This document shows positions 1-4,069 of a DNA stretch of 5,407 bases, one piece after another. Each line of letters begins with the position of its first letter. Position 1 is the stretch's first letter. The DNA is from Anaerolineae bacterium (lineage in GTDB: Bacteria > Chloroflexota > Anaerolineae > JAAYZQ01). The DNA lies in contig JAFGOG010000060.1 in the NCBI GenBank assembly GCA_016926595.1, positions 1-5,407 on the forward strand, written 5' to 3'. A program made the position numbers and the translations under genes. The notes beneath the pieces were generated by a model that searched no databases, was not told the origin of the DNA, and worked only from the letters and a program-made list of their open reading frames with translations.

Positions 1-2
1 AC

Positions 3-1043
3 TCACCAGGCGAGGCGAACGATGAGCGGCAAATACCACACATAACCGCCGAACCGCACCCGGCCCGAGTCGGGAATGACCATCAAAGATGACTCGTCCA
101 CCGCCTCGAAATCAGAGCCGTGAACCTGGGCCAGCTCCCCGACGAGCGTGTCGTTGTCCCACTGCTCGTTGGGCGCGCCAGAGATGTACCACGGTGAGCC
201 GTTGTCGGCCAGGATAATGCCATAGCGCTTCATCGCCTGGAGGATCACCTGCACCTCGGGCGAGAAACCCGAGATGTCGAAATCGGCCCGCAGCCGGAAG
301 CGTTGGCCCATCGGCGGGTATTCCTGGCCGGTCAGGGTCGACGCATAGTGTCGCGCCGGCCACAGGTACTCCCGCCGCGTCTGCGGCGCCGTAAAGCGCA
401 GCGCGTGGCGGATCTCGCCGCTGGCTGCCTCCTCGTACCGGACCAACCCGGCCAGGATCGGCAGCCCGGCGGCGTCGGCCGAGGTCCAGCCGGCCGGCCG
501 CAGGGCGTTCGACCGCAGGTCGAACACCGCCCCCGATCCGGCCTCCCAACTGCCGTCGGCCTGGGGGTAGGCGTGGTACAGCTCGTACAGGACACAGCCG
601 TCCTGCTCGACCACCAGCACGTGGCGGTCGCCGTCGCTGCTTGGGCCGCCCTCGATCGGGGCGTTGGTCGGCACCGGGTAGGGGCCGGAGTCGCTCTCGC
701 CGCCATACTCGGTAAAGACAATCTCCACCGGCGGCTGGCTGCCCGGCACGGCGACGTAGGGAATGCCGATCGGCGCTCCCGAGCCCGGCGGCCAGTCGCC
801 CGAGCCAAAATCGGGGTGGACCGGATCGTCGGCGCCGATCGTGTCGATGTACAGGTCCGAGTTGGGATCGACCGGCAGCGTATCGACCCGGGCATTCCAC
901 ACGTTGTTGGCGGGGAATAGTGGGCACCCGGCGATGTCAGCCGCAGCCGGAGCGGCCGGGGGCAGCAGCGCGCACACAGCCACCGCCGACGCGGCGAGCA
1001 AGGCGGCGAGAGTCGCTGCTACGAAAGCGAGTTTTGCTCCCAT
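3..1043 (-). CDS. secreted protein of unknown function, 346 aa, with C-terminal YLPLIVR tail
   Basis: The chosen start is the ATG at 1043, because a typical signal peptide follows at once: Lys4, then a hydrophobic Ala/Leu/Val run to about residue 28, then an Ala/Pro stretch with a plausible signal peptidase I site near AAA (33-35). An in-frame GTG at 1178 would add 45 Arg/Gly/Pro/His-rich residues that only shadow the small ORF in the other frame. The mature part begins CPLFPANNVWN (40-50) and contains EGGPSSDGDRHVLVVEQDGC (131-150), FDLRSNALRPAGWTSADAAG (174-193), PARHYAS (229-235) and ADNGSPWYISG (279-289). I recognise this conserved set from exported proteins of Chloroflexota, Actinobacteria and similar bacteria, but I know of no assigned function. 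Cys40 and Cys150 could form a disulfide. IAGC at 37-40 resembles a lipobox but lies too far from the hydrophobic core. The protein ends GGYVWYLPLIVRLAW. The stop codon is inside the window, so the gene is complete. Export is well supported; function is unknown. Confidence 0.85.
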   Translation of the reverse strand: MGAKLAFVAATLAALLAASAVAVCALLPPAAPAAADIAGCPLFPANNVWNARVDTLPVDPNSDLYIDTIGADDPVHPDFGSGDWPPGSGAPIGIPYVAVPGSQPPVEIVFTEYGGESDSGPYPVPTNAPIEGGPSSDGDRHVLVVEQDGCVLYELYHAYPQADGSWEAGSGAVFDLRSNALRPAGWTSADAAGLPILAGLVRYEEAASGEIRHALRFTAPQTRREYLWPARHYASTLTGQEYPPMGQRFRLRADFDISGFSPEVQVILQAMKRYGIILADNGSPWYISGAPNEQWDNDTLVGELAQVHGSDFEAVDESSLMVIPDSGRVRFGGYVWYLPLIVRLAW

Positions 1044-1168
1044 AGCTGCCTGGTGATCTCCATGTGGCCCAGGTGCAGCGCAGTGTGCTCCAGAGCGTGG
1101 GCCAGGCGCCAGGCGACGGTGTGGAGGGCCTGCAGTCGCTCTGTGTATTCCGCCAATATGGTCAACAT
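1019..1168 (-). pseudogene. 49-codon ORF matching only the C-terminal helix of a DinB/DUF664-fold protein
   Basis: This open frame runs from ATG at 1168 to TAG at 1019-1021. Its core, residues 21-43, reads RLAHALEHTALHLGH followed by MEITRQLW. The H28-xxx-H32-x-G-H pattern matches the last helix of DinB-superfamily proteins, where HxxxHxGQ or HxxxHxGH carries two metal-ligand histidines and is followed by a TRQL-like segment. Known members of this fold are about 150 residues long with a four-helix bundle. Here the first three helices and the third metal ligand are absent. The ORF lies in the same frame as parB: the parB TGA, two codons, then this ATG. Its last 25 bases overlap the start of the secreted-protein gene. 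A weak AAAGGG lies about 12 bases before the ATG. It may be a truncated remnant whose 5' part was lost when parB came to lie beside it, or a translated small protein. Relationship to DinB is fairly sure; whether it is expressed is not known. Confidence 0.6.
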
Positions 1169-1174
1169 GGCTGC

Positions 1175-2044
1175 TCACGCCCTTTCTTGGGCTTGGCCAT
1201 CCCCCACGATCGCCTCGTAAATAGTTTGCAGCTCCTCTTCCGAGTAAAAGTGGATCACCAGCCGGCCCCGCCCCTTCCGGTTGCGGTAGAGCTGCACCTT
1301 GGTCCCCAGCCGGGCGCGGAACTGCTCCTCCAGCGACCGCGCCTCGGGCGGCGGCGGCTCGGCGACCTTGGGCGCCGGTGGCTCCACCAGGCGGCGGACC
1401 AGCTCCTCCGTCTGCCGGACGCTGAGCGCCCGCTTGATCACGATCTGCAGCGCGGCGACCTGCGCCTCGGACGTGGGCAGCCCCAGAAGCGCCCGGGCGT
1501 GCCCCTCCTGGATCGTGCCGTCGGCCAGCGCCTGCTTCGCCTCGGCCGGCAGGCGCAGCAGGCGCAGGGTGTTGGTCACCGCCACCCGGCTCTTGCCCAC
1601 CCGCTCGGCCACCTGCTCCTGGCTCAGGCCAAACTCGTCGACGAGCTGGCGAAAGGCAGCGGCTTCTTCCAGCGGGTTCAGGTCGGCGCGCTGGATATTC
1701 TCCACCAGCGCTAGCTCCAGCGCCTGCTGTGGTGTAGCTTCTTTGACAATGACCGGCACCGTGGCCAGGCCGGCCATGCGCGCCGCCTGCCAGCGGCGCT
1801 CGCCGGCGATCAGTTGGTAGCGCTCCGTCCCCTGGCGTGTGACGATCAGCGGCTGGATCAGACCGTGCTCCCGGATCGAGGCGGCCAGCTCGGCCAGCGC
1901 CTCGGGATCGAGCGCCGTGCGCGGCTGTAACGGGTTGGGGTCGATGGCCGCCACCGGTACCTGTTGCAGCCCAACAGCCGTTTGCCCCTCCACAGCGGGG
2001 ATGAGCGCTTCCAGCCCCCTACCGAGTCCGCTTCTTCGTCCCAT
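1175..2044 (-). CDS. parB: chromosome-partitioning protein ParB (Spo0J/Noc family), 289 aa
   Basis: ParB binds parS DNA, spreads along it as a CTP-dependent sliding clamp and stimulates the ParA ATPase to segregate the chromosome origin. The order of parts is typical. The N-terminal GRRSGLGRGLEALIP (2-16) is the ParA-interacting peptide. The ParB/Srx CTPase domain (about 26-125) has GERRWQAAR (81-89) and ENIQRADLNPLEEA (115-128), the C and P motifs that bind nucleotide. The helix-turn-helix follows (about 139-163, LSQEQVAERVGKSRVAVTNT). A Pro-rich linker (221-233) leads to a C-terminal dimerisation domain (about 237-289). The start at 2044 is set by a strong AAGGAGG on the minus strand four bases upstream and by the family's usual GRGL start. 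An in-frame upstream ATG at 2137 would translate repeat DNA and is rejected. The length is normal for chromosomal ParB. parA lies upstream on the same strand, but behind an unusually long repeat-bearing spacer. Confidence 0.97.
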   Translation of the reverse strand: MGRRSGLGRGLEALIPAVEGQTAVGLQQVPVAAIDPNPLQPRTALDPEALAELAASIREHGLIQPLIVTRQGTERYQLIAGERRWQAARMAGLATVPVIVKEATPQQALELALVENIQRADLNPLEEAAAFRQLVDEFGLSQEQVAERVGKSRVAVTNTLRLLRLPAEAKQALADGTIQEGHARALLGLPTSEAQVAALQIVIKRALSVRQTEELVRRLVEPPAPKVAEPPPPEARSLEEQFRARLGTKVQLYRNRKGRGRLVIHFYSEEELQTIYEAIVGDGQAQERA

Positions 2045-2048
2045 GCCC

Positions 2049-2055
2049 CCTCCTT
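2049..2055 (-). promoter_or_regulatory. Shine-Dalgarno sequence of parB
   Basis: The minus strand reads AAGGAGG, then GGGC, then ATG at 2044. This is close to a perfect anti-16S match at workable spacing. It decides the parB start against the upstream in-frame ATG at 2137. Confidence 0.85.
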
Positions 2056-2088
2056 CGGAAACAGCAGGCCGGGCTCGCCTGTGGCCCA

Positions 2089-2139
2089 CCGTAGGACAGC
2101 CTTTCCAGGCTGTCCGCCTGTGCCGCATGATTCCCATAG
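2089..2139 (-). repeat. hairpin repeat element, copy A (9-bp stem, GGAA loop)
   Basis: On the minus strand the element starts CTATGGGAATC and ends with a hairpin and CCTACGG. The stem pairs 2094-2102 (GGACAGCCT on plus) perfectly with 2107-2115 (AGGCTGTCC). The loop at 2103-2106 is TTCC on plus, so the minus-strand RNA has GGAA, a GNRA tetraloop. No T-run follows, so it is not a classical intrinsic terminator. It is homologous to copy B: 21 of 26 positions match over 2089-2114 against 2223-2248, and both elements begin CTATG on the minus strand. Confidence 0.8.
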
Positions 2140-2155
2140 ATCCCCGTCAGGGGAT
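2140..2155. repeat. small inverted repeat, 6-bp perfect stem
   Basis: ATCCCC (2140-2145) pairs with GGGGAT (2150-2155) around a four-base GTCA loop. It sits immediately beside hairpin element copy A. It may be a further stem of the same RNA or DNA element, or chance in GC-rich DNA. Confidence 0.5.
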
Positions 2156-2177
2156 GGCGGCCATGCCCGGCATTTTC

Positions 2178-2210
2178 ATCCATCGTGGTGCCTAGCCGGA
2201 CATGGCGACT
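2178..2210. repeat. diverged 33-base direct repeat, copy 1
   Basis: This segment aligns without gaps to 2256-2288, with 24 of 33 positions identical by my count. The shared core on plus is AGCCG-AC-TGG. It lies between the two hairpin elements. With copy 2 it indicates that the spacer grew by duplication or by insertion of related repeat units. Confidence 0.5.
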
Positions 2211-2222
2211 ACCTGGAAAACT

Positions 2223-2266
2223 CCGTAGGACCGGCATTCCTGCCTGTCGCTTCTTATCCCTCATAG
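2223..2266 (-). repeat. hairpin repeat element, copy B (covarying stem, GGAA loop)
   Basis: On the minus strand the element begins CTATGAGGGAT and ends with a hairpin and CCTACGG, as in copy A but seven bases shorter. The stem pairs 2229-2231 with 2246-2248, has one mismatch (2232 with 2245), and continues 2233-2236 with 2241-2244. The loop 2237-2240 is TTCC on plus (GGAA on minus). Relative to copy A, two stem positions are swapped with their partner also changed: C-G to G-C, and T-A to A-T. Pairing is therefore kept while sequence changes. Confidence 0.75.
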
Positions 2267-2288
2267 TGTCCAGCCGCACCTGGCCGCT
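2256..2288. repeat. diverged 33-base direct repeat, copy 2
   Basis: This is the partner of 2178-2210, offset by 78 bases. Its left end overlaps hairpin element copy B, and its right end lies 34 bases from the parA stop codon. Confidence 0.5.
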
Positions 2289-2322
2289 CCCCCCGTTCAG
2301 TGCCCTCAGCGTGCTCATCCTT

Positions 2323-3090
2323 TCAGTGATTCCTCGCCATCAGCTCCTCGGCCAGCGCCCGGTAGGCTTCGGCGCCAGGCGATCCCGGCGCATAGCTCCG
2401 GATCGTCTCGCCGTAGCTGGGCGCTTCGCTCAGCCGGACGGTGCGCGGAACGATCGTGTCAAAGACGTGACCGGGAAAGTGATGGCGCACCTCGTCCACT
2501 ACCTGGCGCGCCAGGTTGGTGCGGGCGTCGAACATGGTCAGCACCACCCCGGCCACCGTCAGCATCGGGTTCAGATTGTCGCGCACCAGGTAGATCGTTT
2601 TGAGCAGTTGGCTCAGCCCCTCCAGGGCCAGGTACTCGCACTGCACCGGGATGATCACCCCATCCGTAGCCGCGGTCAGGGCGTTGATGGTCAACAGGCT
2701 CAGGCTCGGTGGGCAGTCGATGAAAACATAGTCATAGTGGACCGCAGCCAGTTCCAGCGCGCGGCGCAGGCGGTACTCGCGGGCCATCAGCCCGACCAGC
2801 TCGACCTCCGCCCCGGCCAGCGCCGGCGCCGACGGGATCAGGTCGAGGCGTAACTGTTTGGTCAAGATGATCGCCTCGCCGGCCGGCACGCCGTTGAGCA
2901 GGACGTCATAGATCGAGTGGGCCAGCGACCGCCGATCCACCCCCAGGCTGGAAGTGGCATTGGCCTGGGGGTCGGCGTCGATCAGCAGCACCCGCTTGCC
3001 GGCGGCGGCCAGGTAGGCGCCCAGGTTGACGACGGTGGTGGTTTTGCCCGTTCCACCCTTCTGATTGGCCACGGCATAGGTGTGAGACAT
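2323..3090 (-). CDS. parA: chromosome-partitioning ATPase ParA (Soj/MinD-type), 255 aa
   Basis: ParA is a deviant Walker-type ATPase that binds the nucleoid as an ATP dimer and is released by ParB, moving origins apart. The visible motifs are KGGTGKTT (11-18, deviant Walker A with the signature Lys11), LLIDADPQANATSSLG (35-50, Walker A'), VFIDCPPSL (122-130, Walker B) and RTVRLSEAPSYGETI (216-230, typical of Soj-type chromosomal ParA). There is no N-terminal helix-turn-helix extension, so it is the short chromosomal type rather than a plasmid type Ia ParA. The start is ATG at 3090, giving MSHTYAVANQKGG. A TTG at 3120 in the same frame would place coding sequence over the -10 element and is rejected. 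No Shine-Dalgarno sequence precedes the ATG, and the -10 ends 10 bases upstream, so the mRNA is probably leaderless or nearly so. parB follows after the 278-base repeat spacer on the same strand. Confidence 0.97.
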   Translation of the reverse strand: MSHTYAVANQKGGTGKTTTVVNLGAYLAAAGKRVLLIDADPQANATSSLGVDRRSLAHSIYDVLLNGVPAGEAIILTKQLRLDLIPSAPALAGAEVELVGLMAREYRLRRALELAAVHYDYVFIDCPPSLSLLTINALTAATDGVIIPVQCEYLALEGLSQLLKTIYLVRDNLNPMLTVAGVVLTMFDARTNLARQVVDEVRHHFPGHVFDTIVPRTVRLSEAPSYGETIRSYAPGSPGAEAYRALAEELMARNH

Positions 3091-3100
3091 AGACGCCGAT

Positions 3101-3109
3101 ATTATAGCA
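3101..3109 (-). promoter_or_regulatory. extended -10 promoter element of parA
   Basis: On the minus strand the sequence is TGCTATAAT, an exact extended -10 (TGN-TATAAT), with the hexamer at 3106-3101. No convincing -35 lies 16-18 bases upstream, as is usual for extended -10 promoters. The expected start of transcription, about seven bases after the hexamer, falls about four bases before the parA ATG. Confidence 0.75.
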
Positions 3110-3142
3110 GAGGTTGGCAAAATAGGCGAATGGACACAACTA

Positions 3143-3151
3143 TGATATAAT
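3143..3151 (+). promoter_or_regulatory. extended -10 promoter element of the S49 peptidase operon
   Basis: The plus strand reads TGATATAAT, again an exact TGN-TATAAT, with the hexamer at 3146-3151 and no good -35. The transcript would start near 3158-3159, leaving a leader of about 28 bases. That leader contains the purine-rich GGAAAGGAAG at 3171-3180, six bases before the ATG. The -10 lies about 40 bases from the divergent parA -10, so RNA polymerase could hardly occupy both at once. Confidence 0.75.
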
Positions 3152-3186
3152 GGGCTCGAATCTTCTCGACGGAAAGGAAGGCCGGC

Positions 3187-4041
3187 ATGCGTAATGCACT
3201 GCGTTCCATCCTCAAGCCAGCGGATCTGGCTCTGCGGATCCTGTTGCCACTGCTGGCGGGTTATCTACTGGCGTTGGTCCTGATCCCCACGCCCCAGATC
3301 GCGATCGTCCGCGTCGAAGGGGACATCTGGGGATCATATACCGCCGACATCAGCCAGGCGCTGGAACAGGCCGGCAATGACCGGGCCGTCCGCGCCGTGG
3401 TGTTGGACGTGTCCAGCCCCGGCGGCGAGGTGTCTGCCAGCGAGGGCCTCTACTTTGACCTGCTCAAGCTGCGCGAGATCAAGCCGGTCGTCGTCTCGGT
3501 CGACGAGATGGCTGCCAGCGGCGCCTACTATATCGCCGCCGCCGCCGACCGGATCTATGCCAAGCCGGCGTCGATGGTCGGCAACATCGGCGTTATCTCT
3601 ATCCTGGGCGAAGCGGACCTGGTCGACGAAGTGCTGATCACCACCGGCCCGTTCAAGCTCTCGGGCGGGCCGCAGGATGCCTACATTCGCCAGATGGAGC
3701 TGTTGAAACAGACCTTTCTGGCGGCGATCATGGCCCAGCGCCAGGACCGGCTGAAGGTTGGGCCAGACGTGCTGTCTCGTGGCGAGATCTACCTGGGCTT
3801 GCAGGCCCAGCAGATGGGGCTGATCGACGCCGTCGGCTCGCAGGCCGAGGCCGTCGCCGAGGCCGCCCGGTTGGCCAGGGTACGGCGCTACAGGGTTGTG
3901 GACTGCACCCCCGAGTTGGCTTTCGAGTCGTTTCTGTTCATCGACGAGCCGGAGGGTCGCTCCACGGCGGCCACCGTGGCCGATCTGCCCCAGGCCTTGC
4001 CCCCCGGCTGTTACTACCGCTACGTCGAGCTGCTGCCATAA
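3187..4041 (+). CDS. membrane-anchored S49 (SppA-type) serine peptidase, 284 aa
   Basis: S49 peptidases use a Ser-Lys dyad to cut peptides in or near the membrane; SppA members degrade leftover signal peptides or protect against lantibiotics. An N-terminal transmembrane segment (about 18-33) is followed by the strand IAIVRVEGDI (38-47). Next come VLDVSSPGGEVSASE (72-86), the oxyanion-region SPGG motif, and then VDEMAASGAYYIAAAAD (105-121), where Ser111 is the expected nucleophile. In TTGPFKLSGG (152-161), Lys157 is the expected general base. LGLQAQQMGLID (203-214) is the family's conserved late motif. The Ser-Lys gap of 46 is close to that of Bacillus subtilis SppA (Ser147, Lys199). At 284 residues it is the short single-domain form. 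A tail (about 237-284) ends LPPGCYYRYVELLP. The start is supported by GGAAAGGAAG six bases upstream and by the promoter. It probably forms an operon with the gene 28 bases downstream. The family is certain; the substrate is not. Confidence 0.93.
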   Translation: MRNALRSILKPADLALRILLPLLAGYLLALVLIPTPQIAIVRVEGDIWGSYTADISQALEQAGNDRAVRAVVLDVSSPGGEVSASEGLYFDLLKLREIKPVVVSVDEMAASGAYYIAAAADRIYAKPASMVGNIGVISILGEADLVDEVLITTGPFKLSGGPQDAYIRQMELLKQTFLAAIMAQRQDRLKVGPDVLSRGEIYLGLQAQQMGLIDAVGSQAEAVAEAARLARVRRYRVVDCTPELAFESFLFIDEPEGRSTAATVADLPQALPPGCYYRYVELLP

Positions 4042-4069
4042 CCGCTCCCGCCACGGAAAGGGTCGAGCC

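Larger units (their letters stand above)
2045..2322 (-). other. repeat-rich non-coding spacer between parA and parB
   Basis: These 278 bases separate two genes that are commonly adjacent or overlapping. A 99-codon minus-strand frame (2019-2318) crosses the spacer. It looks spurious: it has no family signature, runs into the parB start, and its peptide contains echoes of itself (VRLDTM and VRLGTT) that follow from the DNA repeats. The spacer holds two related hairpin elements, a diverged 33-base direct repeat and a third small hairpin, each listed separately. I see no transposase, tRNA or poly-T terminator. The parA-to-parB transcript would carry the whole segment, unless parB has its own promoter, which I could not identify. 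Confidence 0.75.

Noticed and set aside
303..920. 205-codon plus-strand frame
   Set aside because: It is antisense to the secreted-protein gene, Arg/Val/Gly-rich, with no recognisable motif.
1044..1178. N-terminal extension of the secreted protein from GTG 1178 (GTGA overlap with the parB stop)
   Set aside because: The extension is Arg/Gly/Pro/His-rich and would bury the signal peptide; in the other frame the same DNA reads as the DinB-like ORF.
2051..2063. possible parS site near the parB start (GAAACA at 2058-2063)
   Set aside because: Only a half-site fragment fits the consensus TGTTTCACGTGAAACA. I found no full parS in the window on either strand.
2094..2115. intrinsic terminator between parA and parB
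   Set aside because: The 9-bp stem is strong, but no T-run follows it on either strand, and the loop and covariation point to a repeat or RNA element instead.
2045..2137. N-terminal extension of ParB from ATG 2137
   Set aside because: The 31 extra residues translate hairpin-repeat DNA. The ATG at 2044 has a strong Shine-Dalgarno and gives the standard ParB N-terminus.
2019..2318. 99-codon minus-strand frame covering the parA-parB spacer
   Set aside because: It follows repeat DNA (internal echoes VRLDTM and VRLGTT), has no family signature and overlaps the well-defined parB start and Shine-Dalgarno.
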